DNA from: Hymenobacter fodinae
Lineage (GTDB): Bacteria > Bacteroidota > Bacteroidia > Cytophagales > Hymenobacteraceae
DNA: 64,000 nucleotides
Reading direction: 5' to 3'
Assembly: GCF_004745825.1 (NCBI RefSeq)
Contig: NZ_SRLA01000002.1
Span: 1,426,001 to 1,490,000 of the forward strand
Of the stretch, positions 49,989 through 58,602 are shown piece after piece; the stretch's first letter is position 1, and each line of letters opens with the position of its first letter. Below the pieces are notes generated by a model. That model saw only the letters and a program-made list of their open reading frames with translations, was not told where the DNA came from and did no database searches. The translations under genes were made by a program, and so were the position numbers.

Positions 49989-50189
49989 ATGGAAAACAAC
50001 CCGAACTATGGCCCGGCAGCGCAAACGCCTGAGCAGCGGGCATATGTGCTGGCCCAGATGCAAAAAGCACACCCCAGTCTGTACAAAAAGGCAACGGCTT
50101 ACGTGGCCCAGCTGTATCGGCGCTACGTAGCAGGCGAGTTAAGCTGGGAGGATGTATGCCGCCTGCGCGAGTCTTCGGCGCGGCCCTAG
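49989..50189 (+). CDS. Small protein with VbhA-like C-terminal pattern
   Basis: 66 residues from the ATG at 49989 (MENNPNYGPAAQTPEQRAYV). The C-terminal stretch 'LYRRYVAGELSWEDVCRL' matches the pattern of the 74-residue protein at 3055-3279 (WQRYVLGELTLEQLLVL). Helical, soluble and unaccompanied by a toxin gene. Located 145 bases upstream of pta on the same strand. Function unknown. Confidence 0.55.
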   Translation: MENNPNYGPAAQTPEQRAYVLAQMQKAHPSLYKKATAYVAQLYRRYVAGELSWEDVCRLRESSARP

Positions 50190-50333
50190 GACACCTCGGC
50201 AGACGGGTGTGGGGCCCGAAGTTCAGAACAGTCCGGGAGTTGGTGCGTAAGCATAGCGTACCTACCTGGGGCCAGGCGGCAGTTGTTGCCGAAGCGCATT
50301 TGGCGCTGGCCTCCGCAACCGGCTGCTCTCACC

Positions 50334-52427
50334 ATGACCAAAACCGTCTTTATTGCTTCCGCCGAGCCTTACACCGGCAAATCAGTTGTTGCGCTGGGGC
50401 TCGTGAATATGCTGCTAGGCCAGGCCCGCAAGATTGGCTACTTCAAGCCCATCATCGACACTGACCCCCGCGAAAAGCAGGACGCCCACATTGAAACCAT
50501 CGTCAGCTATTTTAAGCTGCCCGTAGCCTACGAAGATACCTACGCCTACACCCGGCCCGAGGCTCTGCGCCTGATGGAGGCCGACGCTCAAGGGGAGCTC
50601 ATTGACACCATCATTCATAAGTACAAGCAGTTTGAGGAGAACTACGACTTCACGGTAGTAGAGGGTAGCGACTACGTGGGGCCCGGCACTGCGTTTGAGT
50701 TTGACGCCAACGTTTCCATTGCCAAAAACCTAGGTGTGCCGGTTATCCTAGTGACATCGGGTGAGGGCAAAACCACCGCCCAGATTATCAGTACCGTCCT
50801 GACCACTTTGCGCAGCTTTGAGGCGCGGGAAGTATCGGTACTATTGGTGGTGGCTAATAAGATCAAGCCCGAGCAGGTAGATGATGTGCGCGAGTTGCTC
50901 CTAGGCCAGTTGCCATCGGGTGTGATTCTGGCCGTCATCCCTGAAGACACGAACCTGCTGCACCCCACCATGCGTGAGATTCAGGCGGCGCTGGGCGGGA
51001 AGCTGTTGTTTGGGGAGCAGCAGTTGGCCAATCAGGTCGACAACTACGTGATTGGGGCCATGCAGGTACCCAACTTCCTGAACTACCTGAAGGAAAACGT
51101 TCTGATTGTAACGCCCGGCGACCGGGGCGACATCATTATTTGCGCCTTGCAGGCCAACTCCTCGGCCAGCTACCCGCGGGTGGCCGGTATTGTGCTCACG
51201 GCCGGCTCGGAGCCCGAGGCGCCCATCGTGCGCCTGATTGAGGGCCTGCCAACGGTGGTTCCTATTCTGGCCGTAACCACGGGCACCTTTGAAACCAGCA
51301 CGCGAGTGGGTGCTATTAAGTCGCGCATTGGCCCCGATAACCCCAAGAAAATTCAGCTGGCCATCAGCACGTTTGAGCGCTACGTAGATGTGCGGGCCCT
51401 GGAGGAGAAGCTGGTAAGCTACCAGTCGGAGGGCATTACACCCCACATGTTCCAATACCGCCTGCTGCAGTGGGCTAAGCGGAAGCGCCAGCACATTGTG
51501 TTGCCCGAAGGCAACGACGACCGCATTCTGCGCGCCGCGGCGCTCTTGCTGCAGCAAAACGTGGTGGACCTCACCATTCTGGGCAACCCCCAGGAAGTGG
51601 CGGCCTCGGCTAAGCGGTTGGGCATTCAACTGCCGCCTGATCATCTGCGCGTCATCGACCCTGTGCAGTCGGAATACTACCCGGCGTACGTGCAGACCTT
51701 CTATGAGCTGCGCAAAACCAAGGGCGTGAACGAGGACATGGCCCGCGACCTGATGCGCGATGTGTCGTACTTCGGGAGCATGATGGTGCACCAGGGCCAC
51801 GCCGATGGCATGGTGTCGGGGGCGGTGCATACCACTCAGCACACCATTCGGCCGGCCCTGCAGTTCATCAAAACCAAGCCGGGCGTGTCGGTGGTGTCGT
51901 CGGTGTTCTTTATGTGCCTGCCGGATCGGGTGGCTGTGTTCGGTGACTGCGCCGTAAACCCTAACCCTACGGCCGAGCAACTAGCCGAAATTGCTATTTC
52001 TTCGGCTGAGAGCAGCCAGGCATTTGGCATCGAGCCGCGCATTGCTATGCTCTCGTACTCCTCAGGCACCTCGGGGGCGGGGGCCGATGTCGAGAAAGTG
52101 CGCCAGGCCACCGAGTTTGTACGCCAGAAGCGCCCAGACCTGAAGGTGGAAGGCCCCATCCAGTACGATGCTGCCGTCGACCCCATTGTGGGCCGCCAGA
52201 AGCTGCCCGAATCAGAAGTAGCGGGTCAGGCCAGCGTGCTGATTTTCCCCGACCTGAACACGGGAAATAACACCTACAAAGCCGTGCAGCGCGAAACCGG
52301 CGCCCTAGCCATCGGGCCGGTGCTGCAGGGCCTCAACAAACCCGTGAATGACCTCAGCCGGGGATGCACCGTAGACGACGTATTCAACACAGTGGTCATC
52401 ACGGCCATCCAAAGTCAGCAAGGGTAA
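50334..52427 (+). CDS. pta: Phosphate acetyltransferase (Pta, long form)
   Basis: 697 residues from the ATG at 50334 (MTKTVFIASAEPYTGKSVVA). It interconverts acetyl-CoA and acetyl phosphate. The N-terminal P-loop domain (about 1-200, 'AEPYTGKSVVALGLVNML') and a DRTGG domain (about 215-330) precede the catalytic PTA_PTB domain (about 375-697, 'IVLPEGNDDRILRAA', 'DGMVSGAVHTTQHTIRPALQ', 'FPDLNTGNNTYKAVQRETG'). The extended form is usually subject to allosteric control. Its partner ackA lies 1.8 kb downstream on the same strand. Confidence 0.97.
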   Translation: MTKTVFIASAEPYTGKSVVALGLVNMLLGQARKIGYFKPIIDTDPREKQDAHIETIVSYFKLPVAYEDTYAYTRPEALRLMEADAQGELIDTIIHKYKQFEENYDFTVVEGSDYVGPGTAFEFDANVSIAKNLGVPVILVTSGEGKTTAQIISTVLTTLRSFEAREVSVLLVVANKIKPEQVDDVRELLLGQLPSGVILAVIPEDTNLLHPTMREIQAALGGKLLFGEQQLANQVDNYVIGAMQVPNFLNYLKENVLIVTPGDRGDIIICALQANSSASYPRVAGIVLTAGSEPEAPIVRLIEGLPTVVPILAVTTGTFETSTRVGAIKSRIGPDNPKKIQLAISTFERYVDVRALEEKLVSYQSEGITPHMFQYRLLQWAKRKRQHIVLPEGNDDRILRAAALLLQQNVVDLTILGNPQEVAASAKRLGIQLPPDHLRVIDPVQSEYYPAYVQTFYELRKTKGVNEDMARDLMRDVSYFGSMMVHQGHADGMVSGAVHTTQHTIRPALQFIKTKPGVSVVSSVFFMCLPDRVAVFGDCAVNPNPTAEQLAEIAISSAESSQAFGIEPRIAMLSYSSGTSGAGADVEKVRQATEFVRQKRPDLKVEGPIQYDAAVDPIVGRQKLPESEVAGQASVLIFPDLNTGNNTYKAVQRETGALAIGPVLQGLNKPVNDLSRGCTVDDVFNTVVITAIQSQQG

Positions 52428-52564
52428 CAGAGCAGGCCTAGGCCGGAAGGACGTAGCCAGTGGGCTGTGGCCCGTGTAAATTCCTTCACTAGCTTGCAAC
52501 CCCATATTCACACCACAACAGGTTTCCCTTCCCGCACCGGAAGCAGACCCGCCACCTCCCTACT

Positions 52565-53506
52565 ATGCCTTCAGGATTTTTTGCTCTGTTAGACGATATT
52601 TCAGCGCTGGTGAAAGTCAGCGCTGCCAGCCTTGACGATGTGCCCGCCCAGGTAGCCAAAACAACAAGCAAAGTATCGGGCATCGTTATCGACGATACGG
52701 CAGTGACGCCTAAGTATGTCGTAGGCCTCGACCCCTCCCGGGAGCTGTCCATCATCTTCCAGATTGCCAAAAAGTCGTTACTCAACAAGTTGTTGATTCT
52801 GAGCCCGGCGGCTTTGGTGCTGGGCTACTTTGCGCCCTGGGCCATCACGCCCATTCTGATGATGGGCGGGGCCTATTTGTGCTTTGAAGGGTATGAGAAA
52901 GTGCACTCCATGTTCAGCAAACATCACCATGAGGTGCACGCCGAGGATGAGAATGTAGAGACAATAACCCCCGAACAGTTAGAGCAACAGCGGGTAGCCA
53001 GCGCCGTTCGTACGGATATTATTCTGTCGGCCGAAATCATGGCCATTGCTTACAGCCAGGTAACCGGGCAGCCCATCATAAACCAGATATTGGTGATGCT
53101 GGCCGTGGCCGTATTTATTACCGTGGGCGTGTATGGCTTTGTGGGGCTGATTGTGAAGATGGATGATATAGGCGTACACTTTGCCAAGGGCGACTATAGT
53201 CCCGCTGTCCAACGCTTCGGCCGTGGCATCGTGAAATTTATGCCGCATTTCCTGCTCATTCTGAGTTACGTAGGCACTGCCGCCATGCTGTGGGTGGGCG
53301 CCGAAATCATTGCCCACGGCATTCCGTTCTTTGCCCACTTGCTGCACGAGTTAGAGGAGTCTTTGGCCAATGTACCCGCAGTGGCCTGGCTGGCCAAGGC
53401 GCTTGCCTGCGGAATTGGCGGATTAATCCTGGGCTTCTTTATCGATAAGATTGTAGGCTTGGTAAAGAAGGTGTGGCCTGGTAAAAAGCAAACTCAACCG
53501 GCATAG
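52565..53506 (+). CDS. DUF808 family membrane protein (YedI-like)
   Basis: 313 residues. 'GFFALLDDISALVKVSAASL' and 'DDVPAQVAKTTSKVSGIVIDDTAVTPKYVVG' at the N-terminus are the DUF808 signature. Five or so transmembrane helices follow ('LIPLAP'-like segment at 75-100, then about 155-190, 225-250, 275-300). Function not established. It lies between pta and ackA. Confidence 0.9.
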   Translation: MPSGFFALLDDISALVKVSAASLDDVPAQVAKTTSKVSGIVIDDTAVTPKYVVGLDPSRELSIIFQIAKKSLLNKLLILSPAALVLGYFAPWAITPILMMGGAYLCFEGYEKVHSMFSKHHHEVHAEDENVETITPEQLEQQRVASAVRTDIILSAEIMAIAYSQVTGQPIINQILVMLAVAVFITVGVYGFVGLIVKMDDIGVHFAKGDYSPAVQRFGRGIVKFMPHFLLILSYVGTAAMLWVGAEIIAHGIPFFAHLLHELEESLANVPAVAWLAKALACGIGGLILGFFIDKIVGLVKKVWPGKKQTQPA

Positions 53507-53516
53507 CCCACGACAA

Positions 53517-53568
53517 CACAAAGCGGCCCAGCCCAGTCCATCTTCTGACTGTGCTGGGCCGCTTTGTG
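53517..53568. terminator. Strong hairpin after the DUF808 gene
   Basis: 16-bp arms CACAAAGCGGCCCAGC and GCTGGGCCGCTTTGTG with a 20-base loop, between the convergent DUF808 and SnoaL-like genes. U-run is short, but symmetry suits two-way termination. Confidence 0.6.
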
Positions 53569-53617
53569 ACCTGCCGACATTTAGTCTGTCGTTTATCTAT
53601 TCCTGATGCGAGGCTGG

Positions 53618-53965
53618 TTACTCCTTAATAACGAAGGCCTGCAGTCCAGCCATTTTACCTTCCCGGAACCGCCACACGTCGCAGTAGGAGTGGAGGGCCG
53701 CTTCTCCATGTGCATCTTTAAGCGTGATTTTGCCAAGGACCGTTACATAGTCGCCTTCGGCAATCAGGTTTTCCACCATGAATTTTGGTGGCTCAAGGTA
53801 GGCCGTGGCCATCCACTGTCGCACGGCTTCCTTGCCTTGCAGGGTTATGTCACCCACAAATACCCATTCAGTATCCTCGGTGCAATGAGCTAGAAAGCCT
53901 TCGTAGTCGCCGCCTGAAATGGCGGCGTTGGCCTGTTCCAAAATTTCCTTGTTGTTATTTCCCAT
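53618..53965 (-). CDS. SnoaL-like/NTF2-fold protein
   Basis: 115 residues with the cone-shaped alpha+beta barrel pattern of SnoaL-like proteins: 'EILEQANAAISGGDYEGFLA', 'DTEWVFVGDITLQGKEAVRQ', 'FMVENLIAEGDYVTVLGKIT' and 'YCDVWRFREGKMAGLQAFV'. Such proteins are isomerases, hydrolases or binding proteins; the substrate cannot be read from sequence. Confidence 0.85.
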   Translation of the reverse strand: MGNNNKEILEQANAAISGGDYEGFLAHCTEDTEWVFVGDITLQGKEAVRQWMATAYLEPPKFMVENLIAEGDYVTVLGKITLKDAHGEAALHSYCDVWRFREGKMAGLQAFVIKE

Positions 53966-54234
53966 CTGTGTTGTTTGATAAATACTGTAGGGTAACCTAA
54001 ACAGAATCAGTGCAAAAAGCCTTAGCGCATTAGGTGGCGTAGCTAGCGTGGTAGATGTTGCAGTATATACGAACCTATGAAAGCCCGAGTGCTTTTATGA
54101 GTACTAAGACGCTTGCGAGAAATTGCCTTGTACTTTACCGACGCATCTTCCGTACAGCATCCTGCAAACCCAACTTTCGCCCTACCGTGGCTGCTCTCCT
54201 AAGTTAGAGAGGAAGCTGGGGGGTAAGGCCGCCT

Positions 54235-55443
54235 ATGAACATTTTCGTCATCAACTCTGGCAGTAGCTCGCTGAAATACCAACTCTTCCGTCTGCCCGCT
54301 GAGCAGCCCCTGTGTAGTGGCCTAGTCGAGCGTATCGGGCTCGATAATTCCGTTATTACTCACAAAGTGTTTCCGGCGGTTGGGGAGGAACAGGTAGTGC
54401 GCCGCACCCTCGACTTGCCCGACCACCGCGCTGGGCTACGGGAGGTGCTGCAACTCCTGACGGATGCTGAAATCGGGATTCTACAGGATCCGAACGAAGT
54501 GGAAGCAGTGGGGCACCGAGTGGTGCACGGCGGCGAGAGCTTTGCCGCAACCACCATTATCACCCCCGAAGTAAAGCGTGAAATCAAGCGCCTGTTTCCG
54601 CTGGCTCCCCTGCACAACCCCGCCAACTACGTGGGTATTGAAGTAGCCGAGCAGATTTTTCCGCAGGCCCAGCAGGTAGCGGTGTTTGATACGGCCTTCC
54701 ACCAGACCTTGCCTGAGTATGCCTATCGTTACGCCTTGCCCGAGGAGCTGTACCGCGAGCAGGGCATTCGGGTGTACGGCTTCCATGGCACCAGCCACAA
54801 GTACGTGGCCGCCCAAGCTGCCGCTTACCTGAGCAACCCCCAAGCCCGCCTGATTACTGTGCACCTGGGCAACGGCTGCAGCATGGCCGCCGTGCGCGGA
54901 GGCGTGTCTGTGGACACCAGCATGGGCTTTGGGCCGCTGGCAGGGCTGGTAATGGGTACCCGTTCCGGCGACATCGACCCTTCCGTTATCTTCCACCTGA
55001 TCGGGCAACTGGGCTACGATGCAGAGCAGGTCAGCAACTTGTTGAACAAACGCAGCGGTATGCTAGGCCTAGCCGGCAACAGTGATATGCGCGATATCAG
55101 CCGTGCCCTGGAAGCCGGCGACGAACGGGCTACGCTGGCCTACGAGCTGTACGCTTACCGCATCAAGAAATACATTGGGGCTTATGCCGCCGTGCTAAAT
55201 GGCCTGGATGCGGTAGTATTTACAGCAGGAGTAGGCGAGAATGATGCCTTGGTACGGCGCCTGGTCTGCCAAGAGTTAGACTTCTTGGGCATTGAGCTAG
55301 ATGAAGCGAAAAATGCCACGCGAAGCCCTGGCATTCGGGAAATCAATCAGAAAGAGTCGCGTGTGAAAGTTCTGGTAATCCCAACGAATGAGGAGCTGGA
55401 AATTGCCCGGCAGTGCGAGGAGCTACTTAGTACTAAAGACTAA
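54235..55443 (+). CDS. ackA: Acetate kinase
   Basis: 402 residues, standard length. It interconverts acetyl phosphate and ADP with acetate and ATP. Family motifs: 'IFVINSGSSSLKYQLF' at the N-terminus, 'AVGHRVVHGGESFAATTII', 'HLGNGCSMAAVRGGVSVDTS' and 'DAVVFTAGVGENDALVRR'. Works with Pta to make ATP from acetyl-CoA or to assimilate acetate. Confidence 0.97.
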   Translation: MNIFVINSGSSSLKYQLFRLPAEQPLCSGLVERIGLDNSVITHKVFPAVGEEQVVRRTLDLPDHRAGLREVLQLLTDAEIGILQDPNEVEAVGHRVVHGGESFAATTIITPEVKREIKRLFPLAPLHNPANYVGIEVAEQIFPQAQQVAVFDTAFHQTLPEYAYRYALPEELYREQGIRVYGFHGTSHKYVAAQAAAYLSNPQARLITVHLGNGCSMAAVRGGVSVDTSMGFGPLAGLVMGTRSGDIDPSVIFHLIGQLGYDAEQVSNLLNKRSGMLGLAGNSDMRDISRALEAGDERATLAYELYAYRIKKYIGAYAAVLNGLDAVVFTAGVGENDALVRRLVCQELDFLGIELDEAKNATRSPGIREINQKESRVKVLVIPTNEELEIARQCEELLSTKD

Positions 55444-55468
55444 TTTCCGCGTTCAACTTACCTCTTAA

Positions 55469-55574
55469 CACGTCATCCTGAACTGAAGCGAAGATTCTTC
55501 TCACGTCAGCACGAGGCGCTAGGCCAGTCGTTGTGACGTAAGGAGAATCTTCGCCTCAGTTCAGGATGATGTGT
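55469..55574. repeat. Palindromic repeat, family B
   Basis: CACGTCATCCTGAACTGAAG at left, inverse CTTCGCCTCAGTTCAGGATG at right; the centre carries the family core CAGCACGAGGCGCTAGGCCA shared with 29561-29663. Located after ackA, before the convergent hypothetical gene. Confidence 0.8.
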
Positions 55575-55605
55575 GATAAAAGACAGTCCGTGGCAGTAAA
55601 GGAGC

Positions 55606-56052
55606 CTAGAACACCACGCGCAGCTGGTAGCTAGGCTCGGCGCCTGCCTCCGCGGTGGTTTCCTGAAAAGCTCCGACGCGGCTAGGACCGTAGCCCAGGT
55701 TTACTTTGATCCATTCGTCACGCACGGGCAGCATATTGATGATTTCCTGGCGCAACAGTTGAATATCGTCGTGGAGATTCTGGAGCTGTTGCTGATTTTC
55801 TTCGCTTGCTTGGTCGTAGCTGCCGGTGGGGGGGCGCTGCTCAAAAATGCCATCGGAGCTGGGAGCGGTGCCAGAATGGGCCGCGGCAGCAGCAGCCGGG
55901 CCGGTAGTTGCATCGTGCTGCGGGGCTGGGTGCGACAGGGAGGCCTGCTCGGCTACGGCCCGTTGCAATTCTTTCTCCGCATCGAGGTAGGCCTGAATTT
56001 TCTCTTCGAGGGGCTTGAGGGAGGGGTCGAGGTAGTTGAGGTTGCTGGCCAT
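55606..56052 (-). CDS. Hypothetical protein with coiled-coil and Ala-rich linker
   Basis: 148 residues, not recognised. The N-terminal helix 'SLKPLEEKIQAYLDAEKELQRAVAEQ' is heptad-like; a low-complexity Ala/Thr/Ser stretch (about 45-70) follows; the second helix 'NQQQLQNLHDDIQLLRQEII' and a C-terminal 'VRDEWIKVNLGYGPSRVGAF' complete it. No signal peptide or membrane segment. The length and coherent codon pattern favour a real gene. Confidence 0.65.
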   Translation of the reverse strand: MASNLNYLDPSLKPLEEKIQAYLDAEKELQRAVAEQASLSHPAPQHDATTGPAAAAAAHSGTAPSSDGIFEQRPPTGSYDQASEENQQQLQNLHDDIQLLRQEIINMLPVRDEWIKVNLGYGPSRVGAFQETTAEAGAEPSYQLRVVF

Positions 56053-56168
56053 GCTAGGGTCGGTTGGGAGAAATAAGGAAGTACGTCTTCACAGAACGAA
56101 ACCCAAGCGTAGAAGGATGCAAACACGCCCTAAGGGCTAGCACTGGCCTAGGTTAGCTGAGGGCGGGC

Positions 56169-56351
56169 TCAAGTGGTTGTCAGGGCTTTGGGCTTGTTAC
56201 GCTGGCACTTCTCGCCGCAATACTTCACCTCATCCCAGCAGTTGCGCCACTTTTTGCGGTACTCAAAGGGGCGGCCGCAGGTTAGGCATACCTTGGTAGG
56301 CAGGTTGCCCTTGGTGAGGCGAGCCGGCAGCTTGGAGGCGGAGGAAGTCAT
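56169..56351 (-). CDS. DUF2256 family zinc-ribbon-like protein
   Basis: 60 residues with a treble-clef-like cysteine set: 'VCLTCGRPFEYRKKWRNCWD' and 'VKYCGEKCQRNK', the DUF2256 signature. The function of this family is unknown; often found near photolyase or cryptochrome genes, which are not present here. Confidence 0.88.
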   Translation of the reverse strand: MTSSASKLPARLTKGNLPTKVCLTCGRPFEYRKKWRNCWDEVKYCGEKCQRNKPKALTTT

Positions 56352-56449
56352 AGCGGAAACTACAGATGCAGGGGTGGCCTAGAGCGTACGTGAACTGAAC
56401 CGTATACGGCCAACTGGGGTTTTGGGCATCCTCGCAAAGCTGGTGGCCG

Positions 56450-56457
56450 TATCTTTG
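56450..56457 (+). promoter_or_regulatory. -7 element almost touching the methyltransferase start codon
   Basis: TATCTTTG fits TAnnTTTG and ends four bases before the ATG at 56462, so transcription would begin at or near the start codon (leaderless mRNA). The nearest TTG is 25 bases upstream, which is long. Confidence 0.4.
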
Positions 56458-56461
56458 CCTC

Positions 56462-57196
56462 ATGTCGTCATCTTCTCCTACTTCTCAAGATCCGCTCGGC
56501 CACGCCCTACTGGCCTACCAGCGCGGAAAGCAAAACGCTACCATTACGGTGCACAGCAATGTGGCCGAGGAGGAACCGCTGCCGGCGGCGTACTTCTTCC
56601 GCTCGCTCTGGGAAATGCCTGAGCTGGAGCGCACGGCCCTCACCGAGTGCCGGGGCCGGGTGCTTGATTTAGGAGCAGGCGCGGGCTGCCACTCCCTTGA
56701 GCTGCAAAGCCGGGGCTTCGAGGTAAAAGCAGTGGATATTTCGCCGGGTGCTGTGCAGGTCATGCAGGAGCGCGGCGTAGGCCAAGTAGCCTGCCACGAC
56801 ATCTATGACCCTGCCCTGACTAAGGAGAAATACGATACCGTGCTGATGCTGATGAACGGCATCGGGCTGGCCGGCACGCTGGAAGGGCTGGAGCGTTTCC
56901 TGCAGCATGCCCACCAACTGCTGGCGCCCGGCGGCCAGATTCTGGCAACCTCCTCCGACATCAGCTACCTGTATGAAGACGAGGACGGCGCCCTAGTGTT
57001 TGACCTCAATGGGCCCTACTACGGCGAAGTAGAGTACACCATGCAATACGAAGAAGAGGCCGGCGCTACCTTTCACTGGATCTTCGCTGACCCCAGCCTG
57101 CTCCAGGACTGCGCCGAGGCGGCCGGCTATCAGGTTGAGTTCCTTGATGAGGACGACCAGCAGCAGTACCTCGTGCGGCTCACCCTCAAAGGGTAA
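56462..57196 (+). CDS. Class I SAM-dependent methyltransferase
   Basis: 244 residues. The AdoMet-binding motif I reads 'RVLDLGAGAGCHSLELQSRG', followed by 'EVKAVDISPGAVQVMQERG' and 'YDTVLMLMNGIGLAGTLEGL'. A long acidic tail region ('DEDDQQQYLVRL') is present. Substrate unknown. Confidence 0.9.
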   Translation: MSSSSPTSQDPLGHALLAYQRGKQNATITVHSNVAEEEPLPAAYFFRSLWEMPELERTALTECRGRVLDLGAGAGCHSLELQSRGFEVKAVDISPGAVQVMQERGVGQVACHDIYDPALTKEKYDTVLMLMNGIGLAGTLEGLERFLQHAHQLLAPGGQILATSSDISYLYEDEDGALVFDLNGPYYGEVEYTMQYEEEAGATFHWIFADPSLLQDCAEAAGYQVEFLDEDDQQQYLVRLTLKG

Positions 57197-57312
57197 TAGC
57201 CTCCAGGCCAGTAACCATGCTGCGTACATAATTGCGCGGGCCGGCACTGGCCTATGCACAGTGGCCGCTAGCTCGTTCGCAGTTCCCCTCATCCTGATCT
57301 TATTTTTTTCGC

Positions 57313-57768
57313 ATGACCACTCCCTACGAAAAAACCTACACCGTTCGGTGGGCTGATATGGACCCTAATGGGCACATGCGCCACTCCGCCTACACCGACT
57401 ACGCCGCTCAACTCCGCATTGAGTATCTGGCAGCGCAAGGCTTCACATTGCAGCGCTTTGCGCAGTTGGGAATCGGCCCAATTCTGTTTCGCGAAGACAC
57501 CCGCTTCCTGAAGGAAATGCACATTAGCGAGCAGCTGCGCGTGAACGGCGAGCTGGCTGGCCTGAGTGAAGATGGCTCCCGCTGGCGTATTGTGCACACC
57601 CTGTTCAAGGCCGACGGCCGCCCCTCTGCTACCGTAACCGTTGATGGTGCTTGGCTTGATTTACGCGCCCGTAAGCTCATGGTACCGCCCGCTGAAATCA
57701 CGGAGATTATGCGCAACCTGCCCCGCCACGAGAGCTACGCCGACATTGTGCGGGGGCCCAAACAGTAG
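57313..57768 (+). CDS. Acyl-CoA thioesterase (hot-dog fold, 4HBT type)
   Basis: 151 residues. 'TYTVRWADMDPNGHMRHSAYTDYA' is the catalytic-helix signature of the 4-hydroxybenzoyl-CoA thioesterase/YbgC group, with Asp in DMDPNGH. 'FREDTRFLKEMHISEQLRV' and 'DGSRWRIVHTLFKADG' fit the central strands. It should hydrolyse a fatty or aromatic acyl-CoA or ACP thioester. Confidence 0.9.
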   Translation: MTTPYEKTYTVRWADMDPNGHMRHSAYTDYAAQLRIEYLAAQGFTLQRFAQLGIGPILFREDTRFLKEMHISEQLRVNGELAGLSEDGSRWRIVHTLFKADGRPSATVTVDGAWLDLRARKLMVPPAEITEIMRNLPRHESYADIVRGPKQ

Positions 57769-57791
57769 CGCTAGGCCAGTATAACTACCAA

Positions 57792-57832
57792 CAAATAAAA
57801 AGGGCGGTCGGCATGACCGCCCTTTTTATTTG
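57792..57832. terminator. Bidirectional terminator
   Basis: AAAAAGGGCGGTC and GACCGCCCTTTTT pair around a short loop between the convergent thioesterase and DinB genes. Confidence 0.9.
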
Positions 57833-57861
57833 ATATGGGCTCCTGGGTATGTTTAAGTGGC

Positions 57862-58398
57862 CTAGCGCACTGCTTTCTTGATGCGCTCAATCTGCTGCTG
57901 GTGGTGCAGGATGTGGTCGAGCATGAAGTCCAGCGTTTGGTTGATGGTGAGCATACCGGAGCGCGGGTGTTTGAAGATGGCGTGACCCACTAGCTTACCC
58001 GGAAACTCATTGAGTAGCCGCTCCATGCGTCGGCGAACGGCTTCCCACTCGGCGCGCAGCTCGGGCAAAGGCGGGGTAGTTTCGGGCATCATCTTGGCCA
58101 GAAAGGCCGGGGCTTTGAAGCGGGTGAAGGGCAGCCGCAGCATTACCCGCAGCAACCGCGACTTCAGGAATGCGCCCACACCGGCCTTCTGGTGCCCTTC
58201 TTCCTGCAGTAGCTTTTTCTCCAGATACTGCCCAATGCCCGTTTCTGAAATCACTAGATGCTGCACCACTTGCGCCGCCGACCACTGCTTTTCCCCCGGC
58301 GACTGATACGCTTTTTCGCCTAACTCCGCTACAGAGTTCAACAAACGGGTAGTAGCCTGTTCAAGCTGCTCAAAACGAAGGTGGAGCCGGTGGTTCAT
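57862..58398 (-). CDS. DinB family protein
   Basis: 178 residues, four-helix DinB/YfiT-like fold: 'WSAAQVVQHLVISETGIGQYL' carries the first conserved His and 'QTLDFMLDHILHHQQQIERI' the HxxxH pair that binds a metal in this family. Members include bacillithiol or mycothiol transferases, but many are of unknown function. The stop TAG lies in TAGGCC. Confidence 0.88.
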   Translation of the reverse strand: MNHRLHLRFEQLEQATTRLLNSVAELGEKAYQSPGEKQWSAAQVVQHLVISETGIGQYLEKKLLQEEGHQKAGVGAFLKSRLLRVMLRLPFTRFKAPAFLAKMMPETTPPLPELRAEWEAVRRRMERLLNEFPGKLVGHAIFKHPRSGMLTINQTLDFMLDHILHHQQQIERIKKAVR

Positions 58399-58520
58399 GG
58401 GGAGAAGCAGGAAGTGAAAAGGGCGCTGGTTAAAAGGTACGTAAAAGTCAGGCTGCTGTGGAGCTTAGAGAGGTAGTTCCGGCGCTGAGCTAGGCCACTG
58501 AAGTTGCAGCTATAACTAGG

Positions 58521-58562
58521 CCAAAAACAAACCGACCAGCCACCCGGAGGTAACTGGTCGGT
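58521..58562 (-). terminator. Terminator after pdhB
   Basis: On the minus strand ACCGACCAG and CTGGTCGGT arms (58562-58554 and 58539-58531) followed by TTGTTTTTGG. Confidence 0.8.
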
Positions 58563-58602
58563 AGTGTGCGTTGAGCAGCAAGCAGTTGCCGAATAGAGCA
58601 GC

